Notes under the pieces: model-generated
The model's input: only the letters and a program-made list of their open reading frames with translations
Databases searched by the model: none
What the model was told of the DNA's origin: nothing
In this document: piece after piece, positions 48,053-56,481 of the stretch
Numbering within the stretch: position 1 is the stretch's first letter
Layout of the letters: each line of letters opens with the position of its first letter
Assembly (NCBI GenBank): GCA_021791145.1
Contig: JAJYXE010000008.1
Location: 1-64,000 of the forward strand
Source: Actinomycetes bacterium
GTDB taxonomy: Bacteria; Actinomycetota; Acidimicrobiia; Acidimicrobiales; RAAP-2
DNA length: 64,000 nt
Reading direction: 5' to 3'
Translations under genes and position numbers: made by a program

Positions 48053-49303
48053 TCAGCGTAGGGGGTCGAGGGGAAGCAGCTCAGGCGGGGTGACGCCCGT
48101 CGTGATCTGCTTCGCCAACAGCGAGCCGGTGAGCGGTCCTAGCGTGACGCCCCACATGCCGTGCCCTCCGGCCACGTAGATTCCCCGAGTCGCCGTGGCA
48201 CCCACGAGGGGGACGCCGTCGGCCGAGAGCGGGCGCGGCCCCATCCAATGGTCAGCCATCGTGGACCAGTCAACTTCGATCAAGAGGTGGCGGGACGCCT
48301 CGACCATGTGGCCGAAATGGGCTCGCTGAGGCGCGGCGTCGGGTGATCCGAACTCCATGATCCCGGCGAAACGGGCTCGGTCGCCCTGAGGCGTGACTGC
48401 AACCCGCGCCGCGGGGAAGTAGAGCGGCCCGACGAATGGCTTGGGCGATGCGACGGTGAAACTGTAACCTCGGCCCCCGTACACGGGAACCCTCACGCCG
48501 TGCGTGGCCAGAAGAGCGCCAGCCCAAGCGCCGGCGGCCACCACAGCAGCGTCGGCTTCGAGGTCCCCGTGAGGTCCGCGAGCAAGCACAACCTCGTGGT
48601 GGCGTTCCACCGAGCCGATCGGCGTGTGCTCTACGATCTTGCCGCCTCGATCCCGCACGCTCTTGGCTAACGCGACGACGTACTGCGACGGCGTCAGATA
48701 GCGCTGGTCCCGCACCCTCACGCCCAGCTCCACGACGTCTGCGACATGGGGATCGATCGACCGCACCTCGTCCGCGGTGAGCAGTGTGACCTCGACGGGC
48801 TGCCCTGCGGCGGCGACCGACGCCATCTCCTGGAGGAATCCTGCACTTTCGTGAGCACGTGCGAAGCAGACCACCACGTCGCTCTCGTGCAGCTCCAGTC
48901 CGACGCCACAGGCCCGCTGGTGGGCGAAGGCTTCGTTGGCCAACATGTTCAGCGGACGGTAGACGCCCATGCTGCGCCGCCATGCGCTCGTCGTACATGA
49001 GCGGACCATGCCGGCCATGAACCGCGCGAGCCGCGGATCCGCCGAGCGCACCAGTGCGACCGGGGACCGCGGGCTGAGAACGGCTCGGACTCCGTAGCGC
49101 AGGATCCTGGGCTCAGGCAGAGGGACCGACATTGCCGGGGCGACCAGGCCCGCGTTCTGCCATGACGCGCCGGCACCTGGTTGCTCACGATCCACGACAC
49201 AGACCTCGACGCCGAACTCTTGGAGCGACCACGCGCACGACATGCCGACAATGCCCGAGCCAATCACCAGCACCCGAGACGGGGCACGGTAGTCACGCGC
49301 CAT
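48053..49303 (-). CDS. FAD-dependent D-amino acid dehydrogenase-like oxidoreductase
   Basis: A 416-residue DAO-family flavoprotein. The dinucleotide motif is LVIGSGIVGMSCAWSLQEFG, followed by DREQPGAGASWQNAGLVAP, the DadA-type signature after the FAD ribose Asp/Glu. The C-terminus has WMGPRPLSADGVPLVGATAT and YVAGGHGMWGVTLGP, also as in DadA. It would oxidise D-amino acids to keto acids with electrons passed to a respiratory carrier. The ATG at 49303 is preceded by AGGAGG about 12 bases away. It lies downstream of the S12 hydrolase on the same strand with a 255-bp gap holding no visible gene. Confidence 0.85.
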   Translation of the reverse strand: MARDYRAPSRVLVIGSGIVGMSCAWSLQEFGVEVCVVDREQPGAGASWQNAGLVAPAMSVPLPEPRILRYGVRAVLSPRSPVALVRSADPRLARFMAGMVRSCTTSAWRRSMGVYRPLNMLANEAFAHQRACGVGLELHESDVVVCFARAHESAGFLQEMASVAAAGQPVEVTLLTADEVRSIDPHVADVVELGVRVRDQRYLTPSQYVVALAKSVRDRGGKIVEHTPIGSVERHHEVVLARGPHGDLEADAAVVAAGAWAGALLATHGVRVPVYGGRGYSFTVASPKPFVGPLYFPAARVAVTPQGDRARFAGIMEFGSPDAAPQRAHFGHMVEASRHLLIEVDWSTMADHWMGPRPLSADGVPLVGATATRGIYVAGGHGMWGVTLGPLTGSLLAKQITTGVTPPELLPLDPLR

Positions 49304-49558
49304 TGTGCACTCGAACCTCCTTTTCGCTCTGGCGCGCGGCGCATAGCCCCGTGGCTTGCTGTCCGGCACCCACCTCTCTTCTAATCGGCTTCCAAAGAGC
49401 GCTCGTGACGTCGGGACTCTACGCGAGGGTCGGCACGGATGGGAGGGGTTGCCGCACGAACTTCCTGTCGGCTCTTGGTCGAGCCGCACAAGACCGCGAC
49501 CAGCTCGGAGGACGCGACTTCGAGTCCGGCTTAACTCGGCTCGCTTCGCGATGGCGGA

Positions 49559-51148
49559 TCAGGCGACGGACGGTCCGTTCTCAGATCCGCTCACCGGGAA
49601 TTCGACGCGGACGTTTTCAATGGGGCTGACGAACGCAGGTCCGAGCTGGGCACGACGTGGCGAGATATCCAACGGTCTCGCGACGCGGGGGCGGTGCACA
49701 GGAAAAGCCCGGACGACCAACTCTTGAACCTGGGCCGGAACGAACGGGGTGAGGTGGATCATGCAAAGGAGCTCACCGCGTTGCCCGGGGATGCTCCAGG
49801 TGATATCCGCGGGAGTCACAGTGGAGACGACATCGCGACGCGCTCCCACGTCTCCGAGCGGGCCGATCTCGGCGATCATGCGCTCGATCTCTTGACGGCG
49901 CTTGGAGAGTGGGCGATCGAATTCGACGTTGGGCGCGAACACTTCGGCTGCGATCGCGTCGTCCCATTCCCGGACCAGTCCGTCGACGCGCTCTTGGAGC
50001 GCAATGGTCTCCGGCCAAAGTCTGACCGTGTCGGCAGGGGCGCCATCCCGCGCGAGCGAACGACCCAGCGCCTCGACGCACAAGGAGCTCGGGTCACCCC
50101 GGTGGCTGTTCGTGAGAACGACGGCCCCGCGTCCCGAGGCGGGATGCCACGTCATGAACAGCTTGAAACCTGGCAGCCCGCCGGCATGCGAGACAACGGT
50201 GCCGCGATGGAGGTCGTCGGCGATGTGCAGGCCGAGCCCATAGCCGCCTTGCACGATCTGCAGCGCTCCCGCGGTTCCGACGCTGATGGCGGGGGGGCAG
50301 GAGACGTGCTGTCGCTGCAGCTCCCGGCGGGACGCCCGGCTGAGCACAGGCTGAGCTTCATTGCGAGGAGAGGTGCGCAATGCTGACCCGAGCCACGTGA
50401 TCCACCGAGCGAGGTCCCGCACCGTGCTCACGATCCCGCCCGCCGCAGAGAAGGCGTCAGAGACCTGCGGAGCGTACGACACCCAATCGCCGCGTCCGTC
50501 GAGCGAGTATCCGATGGCGCGCCGCACATCTTCGGGTACTGTCCGGTCGAAGAAGGTGGCTTCGAGCCCGAGAGGTCCGATGACCGCTTCTCGAACGAAC
50601 ACTTCGAGAGGTTGCTCGACGGCGCGAGCGATCGCCAGACCGCAGAGCGCAAATCCGAGATTCGAGTACTCGTACACGGCTCCGGGGAGATGACTGAATC
50701 TCACGCCTCGACTGATGTGCTCGATAAGCGTCCTGGTCGGCATACCGATGAAGGGATCAACCCACGCGTTGTCCTCGGTGAGCCCACCGCACATGCTCAA
50801 GAGCATCTCGAGGGTGGGAGGGTTCTCGGCCACGACGTTGTCTCCCGCCATCGTGAACTCGGGGACGTAACGGGTGATCGGGTCGGTCAGCGAGAGACAG
50901 CCGGCGTCCCGCGCGACGAGAGCAGCGCACGCCACGAAGCTCTTGGACATGGAGGCGATCGGAAAAACGGTATCGGCATCCGGAACCAAGCCGTCCTCGT
51001 TCGCCGCGCCGAACCCTCTGGCATGCGAAAGCCCCTCACTCGTCGTGAGCGCGTAAACGAGACCGCGTGCTTGATTGGCCCCGGTGTACTGACCGAAAAA
51101 GGCGTCAAGCTCTTCCTCGAGCGAGATACGGATCGTCTCTTCTGACAT
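49559..51148 (-). CDS. S12-family serine hydrolase (D-aminopeptidase/DD-peptidase-like)
   Basis: A 529-residue beta-lactamase-fold protein without signal peptide. The nucleophile Ser is in FPIASMSKSFVACAALV (SxxK), the second motif is YEYSNLGFALCGLAIA (YxN) and the third is VVSHAGGLPGFKLFMTW (HxG). About 150 residues after the catalytic domain form an extra C-terminal region. Length and motifs resemble D-stereospecific aminopeptidases of family S12, and the context of D-amino acid enzymes supports that; a DD-carboxypeptidase or esterase is possible. It is the last complete gene before the transposase remnant. Confidence 0.8.
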   Translation of the reverse strand: MSEETIRISLEEELDAFFGQYTGANQARGLVYALTTSEGLSHARGFGAANEDGLVPDADTVFPIASMSKSFVACAALVARDAGCLSLTDPITRYVPEFTMAGDNVVAENPPTLEMLLSMCGGLTEDNAWVDPFIGMPTRTLIEHISRGVRFSHLPGAVYEYSNLGFALCGLAIARAVEQPLEVFVREAVIGPLGLEATFFDRTVPEDVRRAIGYSLDGRGDWVSYAPQVSDAFSAAGGIVSTVRDLARWITWLGSALRTSPRNEAQPVLSRASRRELQRQHVSCPPAISVGTAGALQIVQGGYGLGLHIADDLHRGTVVSHAGGLPGFKLFMTWHPASGRGAVVLTNSHRGDPSSLCVEALGRSLARDGAPADTVRLWPETIALQERVDGLVREWDDAIAAEVFAPNVEFDRPLSKRRQEIERMIAEIGPLGDVGARRDVVSTVTPADITWSIPGQRGELLCMIHLTPFVPAQVQELVVRAFPVHRPRVARPLDISPRRAQLGPAFVSPIENVRVEFPVSGSENGPSVA

Positions 51149-51249
51149 TGTACCCCCGATCGGAGTCAGGAACGCTCACAGTAGAGCAGGATCGCAGGGC
51201 GTGGGGCGACCAAGGGGCGGAACTTGTGATTCGTCGAAGACGCGCTGTC

Positions 51250-51640
51250 ACGCGTCAGGTGACGAGCTGCCAGGAGGAAGTCGCCCGAGGGTGGCGACGA
51301 GCTGGTCCGCCCATGGCCATCCCTCGGCGAGTCGCAGGGTTCTCCGCCGGGCCGAGTGTACGACCGATGCCGCCGGTATGCACCAGCGTGTAGAGCAGGC
51401 GCTCGGGCTCGGCGCAGGCGAGGTCTCCCTCGAGGCAGAGGCACTTGGTCCACGCCAGGAGCTCCCCAGCAAATGCACACCACGGTGAGCCACGCCTGGT
51501 TGATGGCGAACCTGTGCGAAGGGAAGTGGGCGAGCCCGGTGTCCTTGGCGTCTCGGATCGCGCACTCCCAGCGTCCCCGGCTTCGATAGAGGGCTTCCAA
51601 GGCAGCGTCGGCGATGACTCAAACTGAGACTCCGCCAGCA
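51250..51640 (-). pseudogene. Remnant of an IS1380-family transposase (C-terminal end, frameshifted)
   Basis: Three reading frames together give the C-terminal end of an IS1380-type transposase. RGRWECAIRDAKDTGLAHFP and SHRFAINQAWLTVVCICW lie in one frame (about 51590-51460). FAGELLAWTKCLCLEGDLAC through ERLLYTLVHTGGIGRTLG lies in a second (about 51470-51340). RLAEGWPWADQLVATLGRLP lies in a third (about 51340-51265). The N-terminal two thirds, with the first catalytic Asp residues, are missing. The order and spacing of these blocks match the end of that family. I could not define terminal inverted repeats. It marks the right edge of the D-amino acid island. Confidence 0.75.
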
Positions 51641-51826
51641 ACTCCGGCCTCATCACATGCGTAAGTTCGGCAGGCGACAACTCGCGGCATCCGGTCCCGC
51701 TCCCGCGCTGACCCTCTCCCGAACCCCACTTGTTCGAAGCTGTCTCCCTGCACGCGTGCAACACAGGGCAACCGTTGGTTGCCCAACTCCGAGGGGTGCG
51801 CACGGGTGGACAACAACAGTCGCGAA

Positions 51827-51860
51827 ATGGAGAAGGGGCCCTTGCGGGCCCCTTCTCCAT
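51827..51860 (-). terminator. Rho-independent terminator of the CWB2 surface protein gene
   Basis: A perfect 15-bp inverted repeat (ATGGAGAAGGGGCCC and its complement, loop ttgc) lies 43 bases beyond the stop codon at 51903. On the minus strand it is followed by a mildly T-rich stretch. It could work in both directions. Confidence 0.85.
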
Positions 51861-51902
51861 TCACATCACTCTCAGCCGGATCCCGTCGCCGGCCGATGAC
51901 AC

Positions 51903-54584
51903 TCAACCGATGTCTGTTTGCATCTTTGCGACGACCGCCGGCGACACCGCCAGCGGACCACCGAACACCGTGAAGCTCTCGATCTTCAGTGTCTCGCTTG
52001 TACCGGTGTCCACCGAGGTGCCCGACTTGCCGTGTGCCTTCAAGAAGGCTGTCGTCGCCGGACCAACTGTCGTCGGGCTCTTGGTCAGGAGGATGGGCTC
52101 CGGCACGGTGCCGGCGTACATCCCACCGACGAGGCCATCGGTGAACCCGTTGCCACGCGCGACTGCGACAGCAGTGTTGTCCCAGTCAAGACCGACATTC
52201 GGCTTCGACATCTCGAACGTGGCAAGCATCGCCGCGGTGTCTGTGTAGGTCTTCCCAGCGACGCGCATCACCTCGACGCCCAGGCTCTGCAGCGAGGTCA
52301 CCACTGTGTTGGCGACCGCGAGCTGGCCGCCCATCAAGATGACCTGCTTGATCCCGAGTGTCGCAATCGCCCCGATGGTGCTCGAAGGAAGCGAAGTCGG
52401 TGTGGTGAGCAGGACCGGAATCCCGTGCCCTGTTGCCTGCCAGTACGAGGTCGTGCTGGCCGCCATGGCGTCCTGGAACTCCTTGCTGCTGGCGATGATC
52501 GCGGTGGGCACCTTCGCACCCGTCAAGGGTGCCGGCGAGGCAGCGCCTGCGGTGTCATTGAACGCCCCGTTGCCCTTTGTGGCGTTGACCCCGGCGTAGG
52601 CTCCCACGAAGCTGGCTTTCATCACATGCGTTGTCGGTGCCTGCTCGGCGATCATCGCCGCGGTGTCCGCAGCGGTCATCCCGTAGATGCGTGTCACCGA
52701 GATGAAGCGTGTGTGGCCATTTGTCGTGAGCTTCGTCGAGCCGCCGCACTTGTATGCCGGCAGTGTCTCGATCTGAGCTTTCACTGTTGTGCTCACCGCC
52801 AACGGGCCACCGACGATGAACACTTGGGTCACACCCTCGGCCTTGAGGGCCCGCATCGTGGGTGCGGACAGTTGCCCGTACGGGGTCAGGAGCACGCCGG
52901 TGTGAAGATAGCTCGCCAGGTACTGCGCCGACAGCGCGTCCTGGAAGTGCTGGTCAGTCGCCAGAATCACAGGCCGGTTGTTTGTCAATGTCGGGTGCAT
53001 GCCCACGCAGGTGCCTTCGCTCGGGGGGAACTTCGTCTCGAGCAGCTTCACCGCGGTCGCGTCAGCTGTTGCGCCGTAGATCTGCGTCGGCGCCTGTGTC
53101 GTGACCGTAAAGGCGAGCGCTTCTGTCACTGTCGGGCTTCCATTCGTCGTGCTGCATGTTGCGGAGCTGCTGAAGACGACGATGGCCTTCTGTGTGCTTG
53201 TAGCCCCCGCTGTCAGGTTCACTGCGAGCCCGGACAGCACGTAGGTGCTCGGCTTTGTCGGTGTCGAGGAGCGGACCTTGTAGATCACCGTCGTCTTTGT
53301 TGTCCCGGTAGTCGGCAGGAGCTTCACTGTCGACGCCGTGCCGTTGCCGCCTGTGACCTTGACGGTCGGCGTCGCCGTGCCGTTGAAGTGAGCGTGGCTC
53401 GTTGTCGCGAGGGTCACGCACACGTAGCCGGTCGGCACCTGTCCGCCCACGGCCTCGACGACCTTCACGGGGCTGATCGCCGCGTCGAAGGAGTCGGGCT
53501 TGACCGTGACAGCAGGTGTGTTCGCAGTGACGTAAGAGTCCGCGACGTTAGCGTTGGAAGCTGCCGTCGTCGTCACCGTCTGGATCGTCGATTTGCCGGT
53601 GATCGCGACTGTGCCGGTCCCGGTTGTCGTACCGACGCTGTAGACGACTGTGCTGACCACGAAGACCGCCGTCGCCGCCGTCGTCGTTGTCTTGGTCAGG
53701 ACGTCGGCCGCTGTGAAGGTGAGGTCCAGCACGTTGTGGCTGTTGGCGCTGCAGCTCCCAGAGTGGCTCAGCGACGCCGTGATCTTCGGCGTTGTCTTCA
53801 CGTCATGCGACTTGGACGCTGTGAAGGCGACCTTCGGCGTCGACTTGAACAGCACGTACGATGTGCCCAAGCACTCCGTGGACGTTGCTGGGGCCACTGC
53901 GAGGGCAATTGTGCTTGTCTTCGCCCACCCGGTTGTCTCGGTGGTCGACCCAGTGATCGTGACGACGAATGTGCCGCCAGGACCTGTGTGTCCCACGCCG
54001 ATCGGGATCGCTGTCGAGGTCACCACGATCGAAGCGGGTGCGCCGGGAGGAGCGGCCGGACCGACCGCGTTCACGACGGATGTCGGGTTGAACAGGGAGA
54101 GTGTGACTAAGGTCGCGCTCTTCCACGCGGGCGTCACCGTGATTGTGCCCTCGGCTCCGGTGGTCTCATAGGTGATCCCGGTGACGAAGACTGTGGCAGT
54201 CGCTCCTGTCGCCAAGTTTGTGGCGAGGGTGCAGGTGAGGGTCGCTGATGCGGACGTGCACGAGACGTGGGCGCCGCTGGCCGAGACCGAGAAGGTTTGC
54301 CAGGCCACGGTACTCGCTCCCGCTGTGGACGCGAGTGTGAGCGTCAGCACCGAGCTGGTGCCACTTGTCGCGCCCGATGAATTCTTGAGGTGCAGGGTCA
54401 AGTTGCCTGCTGGCTGACCCGAGCCCGTCCCGGCGACTGTCGGATGACTGGAGGCGCTGATCGTGCTGGACCGGGTCAATGCGGCGGCGGTGCCGGCAGC
54501 GAGGCCCACCACGCTCCCCACCATGCCTACGCCGAGCGCCAGCGCTGCCGACAGTCGGCGCAGCCGATGTGTTCGATGTTTCAA
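51903..54584 (-). CDS. Cell-wall-binding (CWB2) repeat surface protein
   Basis: An 893-residue exported protein very rich in Thr, Ser, Ala and Val. A signal peptide (RRLSAALALGVGMVGSVVGL) is followed by ~500 residues of beta-rich, adhesin- or S-layer-like sequence with scattered Cys pairs. The last ~350 residues contain three CWB2 repeats with the hallmark (V/F)xxxGGxLAVS: VFIVGGPLAVS, VILMGGQLAVA and FTVFGGPLAVS. These anchor proteins to cell wall polymers. I chose the TTG at 54584 because AAGGAGGG lies eight bases upstream and the result is a classical signal peptide. The frame also extends to a GTG at 54626 without a good site. A strong terminator follows; the gene is probably highly expressed. 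Confidence 0.85.
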   Translation of the reverse strand: MKHRTHRLRRLSAALALGVGMVGSVVGLAAGTAAALTRSSTISASSHPTVAGTGSGQPAGNLTLHLKNSSGATSGTSSVLTLTLASTAGASTVAWQTFSVSASGAHVSCTSASATLTCTLATNLATGATATVFVTGITYETTGAEGTITVTPAWKSATLVTLSLFNPTSVVNAVGPAAPPGAPASIVVTSTAIPIGVGHTGPGGTFVVTITGSTTETTGWAKTSTIALAVAPATSTECLGTSYVLFKSTPKVAFTASKSHDVKTTPKITASLSHSGSCSANSHNVLDLTFTAADVLTKTTTTAATAVFVVSTVVYSVGTTTGTGTVAITGKSTIQTVTTTAASNANVADSYVTANTPAVTVKPDSFDAAISPVKVVEAVGGQVPTGYVCVTLATTSHAHFNGTATPTVKVTGGNGTASTVKLLPTTGTTKTTVIYKVRSSTPTKPSTYVLSGLAVNLTAGATSTQKAIVVFSSSATCSTTNGSPTVTEALAFTVTTQAPTQIYGATADATAVKLLETKFPPSEGTCVGMHPTLTNNRPVILATDQHFQDALSAQYLASYLHTGVLLTPYGQLSAPTMRALKAEGVTQVFIVGGPLAVSTTVKAQIETLPAYKCGGSTKLTTNGHTRFISVTRIYGMTAADTAAMIAEQAPTTHVMKASFVGAYAGVNATKGNGAFNDTAGAASPAPLTGAKVPTAIIASSKEFQDAMAASTTSYWQATGHGIPVLLTTPTSLPSSTIGAIATLGIKQVILMGGQLAVANTVVTSLQSLGVEVMRVAGKTYTDTAAMLATFEMSKPNVGLDWDNTAVAVARGNGFTDGLVGGMYAGTVPEPILLTKSPTTVGPATTAFLKAHGKSGTSVDTGTSETLKIESFTVFGGPLAVSPAVVAKMQTDIG

Positions 54585-54920
54585 GGGTGTTCCCTCCTTG
54601 GCTTTCGCCTTGCTCTTCTCTCTCACGTTGGCTAGCGCCTCGCACCGCCGGCATCAGCCGGGCGGCGCGGCGACGGTCGCACTGGTGCTACGTGAATCAC
54701 AACCGATCCGGAGCTTACTTTGTGACGCGCGACCGCAGTGGGAATTCCTCTCAGCGCGACGGCGAGCGGTGCCGACCCTGTGGATAACTTCGACTTGGCG
54801 CACGGTGGTGCGGGTGGGTCGGGGATCCTCACGCGGCGCACGGGCGTTTCCTAGGATGCGCCTTGACGCGACGGGCCGGGATCGCCGATCGTGTGGGCAG
54901 CAGCCGGACAAGGGGGGTCA
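54585..54920. other. Divergent region between surface protein and NCS1 permease genes
   Basis: A 336-bp gap with promoters presumably for both genes. It contains an AT-richer patch around 54697-54725 on the surface-protein side. I see no repeat, small gene or clear hexamer pair. Confidence 0.4.
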
Positions 54921-56414
54921 ATGACCACGGCACTGGACAAGGCAGCATCGCTCGGGCACCTGCCCGAGACCGACGAAGCGTTCCACATCGAGACCCACGG
55001 GGTCGACTACATCCCGATCTCGGAGCGGTGGGCGAAGCCGAGGGACGTCGGCTGGCTGTGGGCGGGCGCGAGCATCCAGGTCGAGTACTTCATCTACGGC
55101 GCCATCCTCATGACCTTCGGGTTCACCTTCTACCAGGCGCTCTCGGTCATCATCATCGGGAACCTCTCCTACTTCCTCCTCGGCCTCTCGAGCCTCCAGG
55201 GCCCGCAGGCCGGCACCACGGTCTTCGGCACCAACCGCGCCGCCTACGGCCCCAACGGCTCGCGGATCATCTCCTTCTTCAACTGGCTCACCCAGCTCGG
55301 CTTCGAGGTCGAAGGGATCATCCTGATCGTCGGCGCGGCCCTCGTCCTCTCGGACAAGGCGGGCTTCCATCCCGGCGACGCGGCCAAGGTCGTCTTCGTG
55401 ATCATCGCGGTCGCGATCCAGGCGGTCCTGCCGTTCCTCGGCCACGCGACGATGGTGCGGGTCCTTCGGTGGCTCACCATCCCCTTCATCGTGATCTTCG
55501 CGATCCTGCTCGGCTTCGCGGTCCCCCACGTCACGACCGCCAGCCCCGCGCACGGGGTGGGCTGGCCGCTCTACATGGCCGGGCTGGCCTTCACGATCAC
55601 CCTGTCGGGCCTCGGGTGGACCGAGTGCGGGAGCGACTACTCGCGCTACCTGCGGCCCGAGGCCAAGAAGTCGTCGATCGTCGGCTGGGTGTTCGTCTCG
55701 ACCGCCATCCCCGAGATCCTGGTCATGACGCTCGGCGCCGCGGTCTTCACCTTCGTGAAGGGGCTCGGCACAGGCGCCGCCTTCACAGCCCTCGCCCACC
55801 AGAGCGCCATCCCGGCGTGGTTCGTCGTGCTCTTCCTCATCTTCGCGATCTTCCAGATCTTCGCGATCAACGGTCTCGACCTCTACTCGTCGGGGGTCAC
55901 CCTCCAGGCCCTCGGGCTCCGGGTGAAGCGCTACCAGGCCGTCCTCATCGACTGCGTGATCGTGCTCGGCTTCACGATCTTCGCCGTCTTGAGCACGTCG
56001 TTCTCCACGTACCTGGGGGACTTCGTCTTCATGGTGATCATCTGGATCGCCCCGTGGTTCGGGATCTACATCACCGACTGGGCCCTGCGGCGCTTCAAGT
56101 ACGTGCCGGCCCAGCTCCAGCGCACCGGGCGCGACTCCCTCTACTACCGCAACGGCGGCTTCTTCTGGCCGGCGATCATCGCCCAGCTGGTCGGGATGTT
56201 CGCGGCGGCCTCGGGGCTGTCGGTGACACCGAAGATCTACTTCACGATGCCGACCTGGGTGAACGAGGTCACGGTCCACACGACATACGCGGACTTCAGC
56301 GTCTACCTCGGAATCGGGGTCGGCGCCCTCCTCTACCTGGTGCTCGCCTGGTCGAGCGTCCGCAAGCAGGCAGACGAGCAGGAGCGGCTGCTCGCGTCGG
56401 CGCCGCCCCAGTAG
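54921..56414 (+). CDS. NCS1-family nucleobase/hydantoin-type permease
   Basis: A 497-residue transporter with about 12 TM helices. The N-terminal GVDYIPISERWAKPRDVGWL is followed by WAGASIQVEYFIYGAILMTF, as in NCS1 cytosine/purine permeases. GPQAGTTVFGTNRAAYGPNG and SGLGWTECGSDYSRYLRP are the characteristic conserved loops. It should import a nucleobase, hydantoin or related compound with a cation. AAGGGGGG precedes ATG 54921. Its distance from the mmsA/aminotransferase/PucR set rules out any operon with it, though both could serve pyrimidine use. Confidence 0.87.
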   Translation: MTTALDKAASLGHLPETDEAFHIETHGVDYIPISERWAKPRDVGWLWAGASIQVEYFIYGAILMTFGFTFYQALSVIIIGNLSYFLLGLSSLQGPQAGTTVFGTNRAAYGPNGSRIISFFNWLTQLGFEVEGIILIVGAALVLSDKAGFHPGDAAKVVFVIIAVAIQAVLPFLGHATMVRVLRWLTIPFIVIFAILLGFAVPHVTTASPAHGVGWPLYMAGLAFTITLSGLGWTECGSDYSRYLRPEAKKSSIVGWVFVSTAIPEILVMTLGAAVFTFVKGLGTGAAFTALAHQSAIPAWFVVLFLIFAIFQIFAINGLDLYSSGVTLQALGLRVKRYQAVLIDCVIVLGFTIFAVLSTSFSTYLGDFVFMVIIWIAPWFGIYITDWALRRFKYVPAQLQRTGRDSLYYRNGGFFWPAIIAQLVGMFAAASGLSVTPKIYFTMPTWVNEVTVHTTYADFSVYLGIGVGALLYLVLAWSSVRKQADEQERLLASAPPQ

Positions 56415-56481
56415 CCCCGCCCCTAGCCCTGCGCCGCCGACGCGCTCGTCGCCGCGCCGGCGGCGCGCGCGTCGGGGCAGC

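Noticed and set aside
51166..51906. Intact insertion sequence
   Set aside because: The transposase is truncated and frameshifted, and terminal inverted repeats could not be identified; the perfect hairpin at 51827-51860 fits a terminator better.
51918..54110. 730-codon plus-strand frame opposite the surface protein
   Set aside because: Rich in Cys, Arg and His in an implausible way, and antisense to a protein with a clear signal peptide and CWB2 repeats.
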